A stretch of 15,263 bases of DNA, taken from positions 1 to 15,263 of the forward strand of contig CAYJFK010000058.1 of assembly GCA_964369475.1 (NCBI GenBank), given 5' to 3'. The notes beneath the pieces were generated by a model. It ran no database searches. It was given only the letters and a program-made list of their open reading frames with translations, and was not told where the DNA came from. Shown here piece by piece: positions 1-7,063 of this stretch. Numbering within the stretch: position 1 is the stretch's first letter; each line of letters opens with the position of its first letter. The position numbers and the translations under genes are program-made. The DNA is from CAYJFK01 sp964369475 (lineage in GTDB: Bacteria > Bacillota > Clostridia > Oscillospirales > Feifaniaceae).

Positions 1-40
1 CCTTCCGAAGGGGCTTGATTTTGGGTTTTTCTCCAGCCTG

Positions 41-72
41 AGCTGTGCCAATTCATATTGGCACAGCTTTTA
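41..72 (+). terminator. Intrinsic terminator of an off-window plus-strand gene
   Basis: A 12-bp perfect stem (41-52 pairs with 57-68) closes a 4-nt loop and is followed by TTTATC and more T-rich sequence. The T-rich side lies only in the plus-strand direction, so it most likely ends a gene left of the window. Positions 1-13 (CCTT CCG AAGGGG) may be the right half of another hairpin cut by the window edge. Confidence 0.6.
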
Positions 73-110
73 TCTCTTTTGAGCGCTATCGCAGATCATT
101 TAAGATGGGC

Positions 111-133
111 AAAAAACGGGAAGATACCTCCCC
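111..133 (-). terminator. Terminator of the udp-cdd operon
   Basis: Read on the minus strand, GGGAGG pairs with CTTCCC (127-132 with 118-123, one G-U pair) around a 3-nt loop, followed by G and six T (111-116). It starts 3 bp after the cdd stop codon (136-138), where the end of the operon is expected. The stem is short, so termination could be partial. Confidence 0.6.
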
Positions 134-135
134 TC

Positions 136-537
136 CTAATCCTTCGCCCCTGTAAATGCCATCGGAGCGAGCTCGGAGGCCGTCATTTCGACTACCTCGC
201 TGCCGTCTTCATTTGACATTATAACGAGCATATCGGGGTTGAAATCCATTAGATACTGCCTGCAAAAGCCACAAGGCGACACTGGGACAGATGCATCTGA
301 CACTACGGCAATGGCCGGAAATTTGTCGGTATATCCCATCGATATAGCCTTTACAAGTGCTGTTCTCTCGGCACATATAGAGGAGCATGTCGACTTAATT
401 TCAACATTGCATCCCGTTACTATATCGCCTGTTTCTGTAAGCAGTGCCGCACCAACGTGAAAGCCGGAAAATGCCCTTGCGTTGTGGCGCACCTTGGCGG
501 CCTGTGCTATCATTTCTTTTTTTAAATTAGCATCCAT
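136..537 (-). CDS. cdd: Cytidine deaminase
   Basis: Zinc enzyme that deaminates cytidine and deoxycytidine to uridine and deoxyuridine in pyrimidine salvage, in the cytosol. The 133-residue length fits the homotetrameric short form of the family. The nucleoside-binding NVE lies at 44-46; the active site CAE at 55-57 supplies one zinc Cys and the proton-shuttling Glu57; PCGFC at 88-92 supplies the other two zinc Cys (89, 92). All key residues are present. The start ATG (535-537) lies 3 nt after the udp stop, and its Shine-Dalgarno GGAGG is inside the last codons of udp, so translation is probably coupled. Being directly downstream of uridine phosphorylase makes sense: cytidine becomes uridine, which Udp then splits. 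Ends with TAG next to a terminator. Confidence 0.95.
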   Translation of the reverse strand: MDANLKKEMIAQAAKVRHNARAFSGFHVGAALLTETGDIVTGCNVEIKSTCSSICAERTALVKAISMGYTDKFPAIAVVSDASVPVSPCGFCRQYLMDFNPDMLVIMSNEDGSEVVEMTASELAPMAFTGAKD

Positions 538-540
538 TAT

Positions 541-1368
541 TTAACCCTCCAAAGACGGGAAGTAGTATTTCTTGCCGCCTGTCGCTTTTTTCTTGTCCCA
601 AACAGATAAAATTCTTAGCGCTTCAGCCCCTGCAAGGCAGGCCCTTGCCTCTGCCTCGGGGTCTTCGTCCCACTCGCCTGTAATTCTGTGAGCTACGACT
701 GTGGCGCACATTCCGGCACGCTTGCCAAAAACCCTTGCCATTGTAGCAATCGTTGCACCTTCCATTTCGAAGTTCAAAACGCCTGCCGCTCTTAGATCTT
801 CAAACATACCGTCGAGGTAGGACGGTCTAAATCCGCCGACAGTTGTGCGGCACTGTCCTGTATAAAAAGAACCGCATGTGCAACCTGTGCCGACATGATA
901 TCTAAACCCAAGGTTTTCGCAAGCCTGAACGAGAGCCATTACGACCTCGTAGGAAGCGCTTGCAGGGTATTCGGGCATCATGTAATGGTTTGATGTGCCG
1001 TCCAGTCTTATGTGCGAATCGTTAATAACAATGTCGCCCATTTTAACATCCTCTTGTATCGAACCTGTCGTCCCGACCCTAAGAAAGGTGTGCGCCCCTG
1101 CCGTTACAAGCTTTGTAAGAATAATCTCGGTCGATGGGCCGCCGATACCTGTTGAATAGGCGGCGATCTCCTCCCCATTAAATGTGCCGTGCGCCGCCCT
1201 TTGTTGGCGGTTTAGTATAAATTCACGAGATCCCTCGTCCCACTGCGAAGCCATTACCGCTATGCGGTTTGGGTCACCGGGGAGCAGTACATATGGTGGA
1301 GTAGGCTCTGTTACAGCGCTCTCTACATGCCCAATCTCGGAGGCCGAAAGCTTGTTTTTGTCTGACAT
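541..1368 (-). CDS. udp: Uridine phosphorylase (NP-I family)
   Basis: Phosphorolysis of uridine to uracil and ribose-1-phosphate, a salvage and catabolic step in the cytosol. The family motifs appear in order: phosphate-binding LPGDPNR at 29-35, STGIGGPS at 72-79, RVGTTG at 97-102, RLDG at 121-124, FYTGQCR at 168-174 (pyrimidine-binding region) and the ribose-binding EMEGAT at 201-206. The Gln and Arg in FYTGQCR favour uridine over purine nucleosides. At 275 residues it is about 20 longer than the Escherichia coli enzyme, the extra being a Lys/Gly/Tyr-containing C-terminal tail (about 259-275). The start ATG at 1366-1368 is preceded by AGAGGAG about 9 nt upstream; another ATG at 1371-1373 is out of frame. 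First gene of a two-gene operon with cdd. Related NP-I purine phosphorylases are the main alternative, but the motif set matches Udp better. Confidence 0.92.
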   Translation of the reverse strand: MSDKNKLSASEIGHVESAVTEPTPPYVLLPGDPNRIAVMASQWDEGSREFILNRQQRAAHGTFNGEEIAAYSTGIGGPSTEIILTKLVTAGAHTFLRVGTTGSIQEDVKMGDIVINDSHIRLDGTSNHYMMPEYPASASYEVVMALVQACENLGFRYHVGTGCTCGSFYTGQCRTTVGGFRPSYLDGMFEDLRAAGVLNFEMEGATIATMARVFGKRAGMCATVVAHRITGEWDEDPEAEARACLAGAEALRILSVWDKKKATGGKKYYFPSLEG

Positions 1369-1403
1369 ATCATGTTCTCCTCTCTGTTTTTCCTCTGTAA
1401 TTT

Positions 1404-1433
1404 GGGGTATATCCCCTGTATATACTGATTATA
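1404..1433 (-). promoter_or_regulatory. Extended -10 promoter of udp-cdd, with short GGGG/CCCC inverted repeat
   Basis: On the minus strand a perfect TATAAT (1428-1433) is preceded by TGC, giving the TGnTATAAT extended -10 pattern. There is no good -35 at 17 bp (only a T-rich hexamer), as is common for extended -10 promoters. Just inside the expected transcript, GGGG and CCCC arms flank TATAT at 1404-1416; this could be an operator but is too short to assign. Confidence 0.5.
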
Positions 1434-1538
1434 GCATAACAATATGCATAATAAAAGAAAAAAGAGGGATAGTGTGATAAATATTATGCATTGGTGCTAT
1501 TTTGTTAAATGCATTTTGCTCAATCATGCAATTTTTTA

Positions 1539-1567
1539 TTGACATTGACCCACACATTAAGTATAAT
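1539..1567 (+). promoter_or_regulatory. Consensus promoter of tRNA-Pro
   Basis: TTGACA at 1539-1544 and TATAAT at 1562-1567 with exactly 17 bp between them: perfect sigma-A consensus hexamers and spacing. Transcription should start near 1574, about 7 nt before the mature tRNA. Confidence 0.9.
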
Positions 1568-1580
1568 AATATAGTTATAT

Positions 1581-1657
1581 CGGGGTGTAGCGCAGTTTGG
1601 TAGCGCGCTTGGTTCGGGACCAAGAGGCCCCGGGTTCGAATCCCGGCACTCCGACCA
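1581..1657 (+). tRNA. tRNA-Pro, anticodon CGG
   Basis: A 77-nt cloverleaf. The acceptor stem CGGGGTG pairs with CACTCCG (one G-U), discriminator A at 1654, and CCA is encoded (1655-1657). The anticodon stem CTTGG/CCAAG closes the loop TTCGGGA with anticodon CGG at 1615-1617, which reads proline CCG. The T arm contains GGTTCGAATCC. It stands alone between its own promoter and terminator, divergent from udp and convergent with purL. There is no att-like duplication or integrase nearby. Confidence 0.97.
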
Positions 1658-1693
1658 AAAACCCCTTGTAGCGTATGCTACAAGGGGTTTTTT
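1657..1693 (+). terminator. Terminator of tRNA-Pro
   Basis: CCCCTTGTAGC (1662-1672) pairs perfectly with GCTACAAGGGG (1677-1687) around GTAT and is followed by six T (1688-1693); A residues before the stem extend the pairing. Because it starts at the CCA end, the primary transcript has almost no 3' trailer outside the hairpin. Between it and 1797 I see no gene. Confidence 0.92.
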
Positions 1694-1797
1694 AGCGATG
1701 AGCTGTCGGTGATAGCAAGAGGATATTTAAGCTTTTTGGCGAATAAATCAAAGGTAATGAATAAGCTAAGATAAATGTTGTAAACATAATCTATGCC

Positions 1798-1833
1798 AAA
1801 ACTGCCACTATCAAAATGATAGTGGCAGTTTTT
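1798..1833 (-). terminator. Terminator downstream of purL, possibly bidirectional
   Basis: A perfect 16-bp stem (1798-1813 with 1817-1832) has a 3-nt loop and A/T tracts on both sides. It lies 32 bp after the purL stop codon, so it most likely ends the minus-strand purL transcript; on that strand the stem ends in TTTT. The plus-strand T run is one base longer, so it would also stop readthrough past tRNA-Pro. Confidence 0.75.
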
Positions 1834-1864
1834 GTAATTTTCCTTATATTAACCGACTATTTTG

Positions 1865-4800
1865 CTATCTAAAATACTCCACGCCGCCTTCGAATATCGG
1901 TTGCATCTCTACATTTGGGATATTCTTAAATGTATTTGCCGCTACTCTCTCGCAGTGGCACATCTTGCCGAACACTCGACCGTCGGGGCTCGTTATGCCC
2001 TCGATTGCGTGGACGGCGCTGTTTGGTGCGTAGTCGATGTGGGAGGAGACATTGCCCTCAAGGTCGACATATTGCGTTGCAATCTGTCCGTTTGCCGCAA
2101 GTTTTGCAATCAGCTCGTCAGAGGCTACAAGGCGACCTTCGCCGTGGGAGATCGGGATTTGATAGACCTCGCCGACATTGCATTTGCTCATCCAAGGTGA
2201 CAGTACGGAGGAGACACGTGTTGCGACCATCTTGCTTTGGTGGCGTGCTATCGCATTATTTGTCAGCGTTGCGGAGGCCTCGTTTAAAACGTCTATCTCG
2301 CCAAATGGGAGAAGTCCTGTCTTAATTAGCGCTTGGAAGCCGTTGCATATGCCGAGCATTAGGCCGTCTCTATTTCTGAGCATCTCGTGAATAGCGTCTC
2401 TTACACGGGGGTTGCGGTAGACAGCCGCTATAAACTTGCCCGAGCCGTCGGGCTCGTCGCCGCCTGAAAAGCCGCCGGGGACTGCTATAATTTGGCTTTG
2501 CTTAATCTTCTTTTCCAGTTCGAGCACAGATTCGCCCAAAATTTCGGCACTGCCGTTTCTAAGAACAAATATGTCGGCAATAGCTCCTGCTTCTTCGAAC
2601 TTTATTGCCGTGTCGTACTCGCTGTTTGTGCCGGGGAATGCCGTTACAAGAACCCTTGGTTTTGCCACCTTTATTGCAGGGGCTTTTATTAGGCGCTCTG
2701 TGTAGCTGTATGTGGGAGCCGGCATATCGGTAGGCATGTGGCGGCCTATTGGGAATACTTCGTCTATCGGGTTTAACCAGAGCTCTTTTAGCTCGCCGAG
2801 AGGTAGGCTGCCCCCTTCTATTTTGATTTCGGCAGCCTCCGTGACCTTACCAACAAGCTTGCCGCCGCAAGGGGAGTCGCCCTTTGCAGTTATAAGTATA
2901 CCGCCCATTATGTGGGCAAATATGTCGTTATCATTTGCAAAGCCGCCGTCAAACTCAAATCCAAGGCCGTTGCCGAATGCCATCTTACAGATACCCTCCG
3001 CAATACCGCCCGAGGTAATCGCCCATGCGCCTGTTAGCTTTGTTCGGTTTGCCGTTATACCGTCGAGCATGGTGTTAAGCTCTGCAAAATCAGGCTCGCC
3101 GTTTGGCTTTATCGTTGGGGCAAGAAGATAGACGCTCTCGCCGACCTCTTTAAATTCGGGCGAAAGCACCTCTGCGGCAGGGGTCGTTGATACCGCAAAG
3201 GAGATAAGTGTCGGCGGCACATCGAGATCTTCAAAACTGCCCGACATGCTGTCCTTACCGCCTATTGCGCCTACTTCGAGTCCAAGTTGGGCTTTAAGTG
3301 CACCGAGTAGAGCGGCAAAGGGTTTACCTATGCGAGATGCGTCCCCCCTAATCGAGCCAAAATACTCTTGGAAACTCATTGCCGCACCCTTACGAGAGCC
3401 GCCCGTTGCAATTAGTTTGCACATCGACTCAACTACCGCCCACATTGCGCCGATATATTGGTTTTTCTCCGAGATATATGGGTTAAAACCGTAGGACATT
3501 AAAGATGCCGTCTCGCAGTCGTTTTTATCCGAAGGCAATCTTGCCGCCATTGCCTGTATCGGCGTTACTTGGTGCTTGCCGCCCTGTGGTATTAGCACCG
3601 TTGCAGCTCCTACCGAGTTGTCGAAACGCTCGAGCAGTCCTCTTTTGGAGGCTACATTTAGGTCTTGAAGAAGGTTCTTTAGCTTATCGGCACTTGTCTC
3701 GCCAATCGGCTTTATGCCGACAGGTAGCGCCTCTTGAGGGAGCACCTTTACCTTTGCGCTTTTCGGTGCGCCGTTTGTGTTTAGAAAATCTCTCGATATG
3801 TCGACTATCTTCTTGCCTCTAAAACGCATGACAAGGCGAGAGTCTGCCGTTACCGTTGCTACGATTGTCGACTCTAAGTTCTCTCGTGCCGCCATTTCCA
3901 TAAACTTGTCGGCATCATCCGCCCTTACAACTACCGCCATGCGCTCTTGCGATTCGCTAACTGCAAGTTCTGTGCCTGTAAGCCCTTCGTATTTTTTCGG
4001 CACTGCATCTAAGTTTATATCAAGGCCGTCGCATAGCTCGCCTATTGCAACAGATACACCGCCCGCGCCAAAGTCGTTACAACGCTTTATTAGCTTTGTT
4101 ACCTCGCCATCTCTAAATAGCCTTTGAATCTTTCTCTCCTCGGGGGCATTGCCCTTTTGCACCTCAGCACCGCATGTCGTGAGAGACTCCTCCGTGTGGC
4201 TCTTGGAAGATCCCGTCGCTCCGCCGCATCCGTCTCTGCCTGTGCGACCGCCGAGCAGTATAACAATATCGCCCTCCTCGGGCACGCTTCTTATAACATT
4301 TTCGGCAGGGGCCGCCGCAATTACCGCACCGACCTCCATGCGCTTAGCTACATATCCGTCGTGATATATCTCGTCTACAAGTCCTGTTGTAAGCCCTATC
4401 TGATTGCCGTAGGAGCTGTAACCGGCACATGCCGTTTGTGTTAGTTTCTTTTGTGGCAGTTTGCCCTTTAATGTCTGCTCGGCAGGGGTTAGGGGGTTGC
4501 CCGCACCTGTAACACGCATCGCTTGATAGACATAAGCACGGCCTGATAGCGGATCTCTTATAGCGCCGCCAAGACAGGTCGCCGCACCGCCAAAAGGTTC
4601 TATTTCTGTCGGGTGATTGTGTGTCTCGTTTTTGAACATAACGAGATAGTCCCTCTCGCCTTCGGGGAATTTTGCCTTTACCTTGATAGAGCAGGCATTT
4701 ACCTCCTCCGACTCGTCGATAAAGTCGAGCAGTCCCCTCTTTTTCAGCGTCTTTGCGCCGATCGTGGCAAGATTCATAAGGGTGACAGGCTTGTCCCCCT

Positions 4801-5557
4801 TTATGCTTAGATATTCCTCGAATGCCGCTTTAACGGCCTCGTCCTCTATTTCTATATCCTCTAACTTTGTGTGGAATGTTGTGTGTCTGCAATGGTCCGA
4901 CCAGTATGTGTCTATAACACGAAGTTCTGTCTCGGTCGGCTCTCTGCCCTCCGATTTAAAATAGTCCCTAACACAGATAAGATCGGCCTCGTCCATTGCA
5001 AGGGAGTGCTCTTTTAGTGCCGCTTTTGTATCGGTAGTGGCACTAAATCCTTCGAGCACGGCAACGTCGCCAGGTTCGGGCATCTCCATAACGAGAGTTT
5101 TTGGTGCAGTTACCTCGCACTCTCTGCTCTCGACGGCATTTATAATAAAGCCCTTGATTTTAGCAAAATCGCCCTTCGTTATATCACCCTCAAAGACATA
5201 TATGCGTGCCGTTACAACGGTGGGGCGTTCCCTCATTGTGGCAAGTTGGATACACTGTGCGGCAGAATCTGCCCTTTGGTCGTACTGACCGGGGAGGTAC
5301 TCTGTTGCGAGCACTCTGTGTGCTCCTATAAACTCGGGAAGTGTTTTGTAGCAGTCGTCGACAGGTGGTTCCATGAATATTGTGGGAATTGCATTTTCAA
5401 AGTCCTCGTTTGAAATTCCCTCTACATCGTACCTGTTAAAGATGTGAACTGCCGTGACGGCCTCTAACCCCAAAAATCCTCTGATTTCGGACAATAGACC
5501 CTTAGCCTCGCCGTTGTATCCCTCTTTTCGCCTTGTGTAGACCGATAGTACCGACAT
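1865..5557 (-). CDS. purL: Phosphoribosylformylglycinamidine synthase, long single-chain form
   Basis: Step 4 of purine synthesis: FGAR + glutamine + ATP to FGAM, in the cytosol. The 1230-residue chain joins parts that are separate PurS, PurL and PurQ in bacilli. Residues about 1-160 are the PurS-like and linker region. The synthetase follows, with WSDHCRHTTF at 219-228, ETHNHPTEIEPFGG from 311, GGRTGRDGCGGAT at 436-448 and NDFGAGG at 494-500, then the second pseudo-repeated half. The class I glutaminase is at about 967-1230: nucleophile Cys1071 in GICNGFQ, ISHGEGR at 1136-1142, and the His/Glu pair in MCHCER (H1201, E1203). The family usually has a Gly, Pro or Ser where the two extra Cys flank this His. 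AGGAGG lies 5 nt before the ATG. Transcribed alone, away from the other pur genes; the long clade II type is typical of Clostridia. Confidence 0.97.
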   Translation of the reverse strand: MSVLSVYTRRKEGYNGEAKGLLSEIRGFLGLEAVTAVHIFNRYDVEGISNEDFENAIPTIFMEPPVDDCYKTLPEFIGAHRVLATEYLPGQYDQRADSAAQCIQLATMRERPTVVTARIYVFEGDITKGDFAKIKGFIINAVESRECEVTAPKTLVMEMPEPGDVAVLEGFSATTDTKAALKEHSLAMDEADLICVRDYFKSEGREPTETELRVIDTYWSDHCRHTTFHTKLEDIEIEDEAVKAAFEEYLSIKGDKPVTLMNLATIGAKTLKKRGLLDFIDESEEVNACSIKVKAKFPEGERDYLVMFKNETHNHPTEIEPFGGAATCLGGAIRDPLSGRAYVYQAMRVTGAGNPLTPAEQTLKGKLPQKKLTQTACAGYSSYGNQIGLTTGLVDEIYHDGYVAKRMEVGAVIAAAPAENVIRSVPEEGDIVILLGGRTGRDGCGGATGSSKSHTEESLTTCGAEVQKGNAPEERKIQRLFRDGEVTKLIKRCNDFGAGGVSVAIGELCDGLDINLDAVPKKYEGLTGTELAVSESQERMAVVVRADDADKFMEMAARENLESTIVATVTADSRLVMRFRGKKIVDISRDFLNTNGAPKSAKVKVLPQEALPVGIKPIGETSADKLKNLLQDLNVASKRGLLERFDNSVGAATVLIPQGGKHQVTPIQAMAARLPSDKNDCETASLMSYGFNPYISEKNQYIGAMWAVVESMCKLIATGGSRKGAAMSFQEYFGSIRGDASRIGKPFAALLGALKAQLGLEVGAIGGKDSMSGSFEDLDVPPTLISFAVSTTPAAEVLSPEFKEVGESVYLLAPTIKPNGEPDFAELNTMLDGITANRTKLTGAWAITSGGIAEGICKMAFGNGLGFEFDGGFANDNDIFAHIMGGILITAKGDSPCGGKLVGKVTEAAEIKIEGGSLPLGELKELWLNPIDEVFPIGRHMPTDMPAPTYSYTERLIKAPAIKVAKPRVLVTAFPGTNSEYDTAIKFEEAGAIADIFVLRNGSAEILGESVLELEKKIKQSQIIAVPGGFSGGDEPDGSGKFIAAVYRNPRVRDAIHEMLRNRDGLMLGICNGFQALIKTGLLPFGEIDVLNEASATLTNNAIARHQSKMVATRVSSVLSPWMSKCNVGEVYQIPISHGEGRLVASDELIAKLAANGQIATQYVDLEGNVSSHIDYAPNSAVHAIEGITSPDGRVFGKMCHCERVAANTFKNIPNVEMQPIFEGGVEYFR

Positions 5558-5599
5558 ATAGTCCTCCTAAATTATAATAAATCGAGCTCATAACGCAAT

Positions 5600-5679
5600 A
5601 GGGCCTCTCGCCCTGTGGGTCATTTATGTAATGCAAATCTTTACAAATCAATTGTAGCAGTTTTCCTCTTGTTTTACAA
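5600..5679 (-). promoter_or_regulatory. purL promoter and leader hairpin
   Basis: On the minus strand TTGTAA (5674-5679) and TACAAT (5651-5656) are 17 bp apart, and TGC before the -10 gives an extended -10. The leader to the purL ATG would be about 87 nt. It holds one small hairpin, AGGGC/GCCCT (5600-5604 with 5610-5614), with no T run after it. I see no purine-type riboswitch core and no obvious repressor palindrome, so the mode of control is unknown. Confidence 0.6.
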
Positions 5680-5767
5680 CATCAATATGTCAATAACACT
5701 GTACAAAATAAGCCAACTTTTGTACTCTTTTTTTTACATATTTTTTCTAAGTAGGCCAATAATACTA

Positions 5768-5795
5768 TTGCACTTTTTGAAAAATGGTATATAAT
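5768..5795 (+). promoter_or_regulatory. Promoter of rubredoxin (and probably purMNHD)
   Basis: TTGCAC (5768-5773) and a perfect TATAAT (5790-5795) with a 16-bp spacer sit in a very A+T-rich stretch about 50 bp before the rubredoxin ATG. It points away from the purL promoter. No promoter of similar quality lies between rubredoxin and purM. Confidence 0.6.
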
Positions 5796-5844
5796 AAATA
5801 TATAGCATTTATCAAAAATATTTTTATTAAAAGGAGAGATTATC

Positions 5845-5982
5845 ATGAAAAAGTATGTTTGCACAGTTTGCGACTATGTTTACGACCCCGAGGTTGAGGG
5901 TACTCCTTTCGAGGATCTCCCCGACGATTATGCCTGCCCTCTCTGTGCAGTTGGCAAGGACATGTTTGAAGAAGTAAAGTAA
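5845..5982 (+). CDS. Short rubredoxin (45 residues)
   Basis: Small cytosolic one-electron carrier with an Fe(Cys)4 site. The translation starts MKKYVCTVCDYVYD and ends CPLCAVGKDMFEEVK. The four iron ligands are Cys6, Cys9, Cys31 and Cys34, with the FEDLPDDYACP segment typical of the family at 22-32. At 45 residues it lacks the roughly 7-residue loop of the usual 52-54-residue form; the Desulfovibrio desulfuricans rubredoxin is known to be equally short. Odd: the Gly that normally follows the second Cys of each CxxC is replaced in both knuckles (Asp10 and Ala35). GGAG is 8 nt before the ATG. It is followed by purM with no terminator carrying a downstream T run, so it may be co-transcribed with the purine genes. 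In anaerobes rubredoxins commonly pass electrons to superoxide- or peroxide-reducing enzymes; no partner is visible here. Confidence 0.93.
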   Translation: MKKYVCTVCDYVYDPEVEGTPFEDLPDDYACPLCAVGKDMFEEVK

Positions 5983-5992
5983 ATAATTAAAC

Positions 5993-6024
5993 TACGGGAC
6001 TGTCTTTTTTTTGGCTGTCCCGTA
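5993..6024 (+). other. Hairpin with a T8 loop between rubredoxin and purM
   Basis: TACGGGAC (5993-6000) pairs with GTCCCGTA (6017-6024), then comes a T-T mismatch and GTC/GGC pairs (6002-6004 with 6013-6015), closing a loop of eight T (6005-6012). It starts 10 bp after the rubredoxin stop and ends 11 nt before the purM Shine-Dalgarno. The T run is in the loop, not after the stem, so it is not a standard terminator. It may be a processing, stability or attenuation element. Confidence 0.55.
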
Positions 6025-6046
6025 TGTTGTTATATGGAGGATGTTA

Positions 6047-7063
6047 ATGCAAAATTCAAGGTATAAGGACGCAGGGGTAGACGTAGTTGCAGGTTACAGA
6101 GCGGTCGACATGATCAAAAGCGATGTCGCTCGCACAATTATCCCCGGTGTTATTGGCGGTATAGGCGGCTTTGGCGGAGCTTTCGAGCTCGATCTGTCCA
6201 AGTACAGCAAGCCTGTTTTAATTTCCGGAACAGACGGTGTAGGCACAAAGCTAAAGCTTGCCTTTATGATGGACAAACACGACACTATCGGCATAGACTG
6301 CGTTGCCATGTGCGTAAACGACATTGTATGCTCGGGTGCCGCTCCGCTTTTCTTTTTGGACTACATAGCAATGGGCAAAAATTTTCCCGAACGCACAGCA
6401 GCCATTGTAAAGGGTGTTGCAGACGGTTGTGTAGAGGCAGGGTGTGCCCTTGTCGGCGGCGAGATGGCAGAGATGCCGGGGTTTTACAGCGAGGACGAGT
6501 ACGACATAGCAGGCTTTGCTGTCGGTGCTGTTAACAAGGACGAGATGATGACAAAGGGTGGCGTTTTAGAGGGCGATGTTATTGTGGGTATCCCCTCGAC
6601 AGGCGTGCACTCCAACGGTTTTTCCCTTGTGCGCCGCCTTATAGACAATGCAGGGCTCGATTTGTTTAAGGTCTACGAAGGCATGGACAAGCCACTTGGC
6701 GAGATGCTTTTGACCCCGACCGCTATATATGTAAAGCAGATACTAAAACTGCTCGAAGTTGTTAAGCCTCATGGACTATGCCATGTTACGGGCGGCGGTT
6801 TTTACGAGAACTTCCCACGTGCGTACGAGGACGGGCTATCTGCCGTTATCGAAAAGGGTAAAATTCCAAAACTTCCGATATTTACGCTACTACAAAAGCT
6901 GGGAAGCATTCCCGAAGACGAGATGTACGGCACATTTAACATGGGTGTCGGCATGGCGGTCTTTGTATCGTGCGAGGATGTCGAAAAAACACTTGGGGCG
7001 ATAGAAGGCTCTTTTGTTATAGGCCGCATGGAGGCGGGGAGCGACTCCGTTAAGCTTATATGA
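6047..7063 (+). CDS. purM: Phosphoribosylformylglycinamidine cyclo-ligase (AIR synthetase)
   Basis: Step 5 of purine synthesis: ATP-dependent closure of FGAM to AIR, using the product of PurL. I chose ATG 6047 because GGAGG at 6036-6040 is 6 nt before it; this gives 338 residues, close to the family norm. A longer frame opening at TTG 6011 would put the start inside the T8 hairpin, and ATG 6041 abuts the Shine-Dalgarno. The PurM/PurL superfamily motifs are YKDAGVDVVAGY at 6-17, GGFGGAFEL at 41-49, LISGTDGVGTKLKLA at 58-72, GIDCVAMCVNDIVCSGA at 82-98, ALVGGEMAEMPG at 134-145, GIPSTGVHSNGFS at 181-193 and HVTGGGFYENFPR at 246-258. The stop TGA overlaps the purN start (ATGA). Confidence 0.97.
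   Translation: MQNSRYKDAGVDVVAGYRAVDMIKSDVARTIIPGVIGGIGGFGGAFELDLSKYSKPVLISGTDGVGTKLKLAFMMDKHDTIGIDCVAMCVNDIVCSGAAPLFFLDYIAMGKNFPERTAAIVKGVADGCVEAGCALVGGEMAEMPGFYSEDEYDIAGFAVGAVNKDEMMTKGGVLEGDVIVGIPSTGVHSNGFSLVRRLIDNAGLDLFKVYEGMDKPLGEMLLTPTAIYVKQILKLLEVVKPHGLCHVTGGGFYENFPRAYEDGLSAVIEKGKIPKLPIFTLLQKLGSIPEDEMYGTFNMGVGMAVFVSCEDVEKTLGAIEGSFVIGRMEAGSDSVKLI

Noticed and set aside
1..13. Hairpin at the left edge as part of another multi-hairpin element
   Set aside because: Only CCTT/AAGG with a 3-nt loop is visible and the left part is outside the window, so it cannot be judged.
1581..1693. tRNA-Pro as a mobile-element integration site
   Set aside because: No integrase, no duplicated tRNA 3' end and no foreign genes next to it; the neighbours are purL and udp.
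1862..5288. Many plus-strand open frames opposite purL
   Set aside because: They are antisense shadows of a gene with complete catalytic motifs; their translations resemble no family and lack ribosome binding sites.
6011..6046. Longer purM starting at TTG 6011 or ATG 6041
   Set aside because: TTG 6011 lies within the T8 hairpin and has no ribosome binding site; ATG 6041 abuts GGAGG. ATG 6047 has ideal spacing and matches the family N-terminus.
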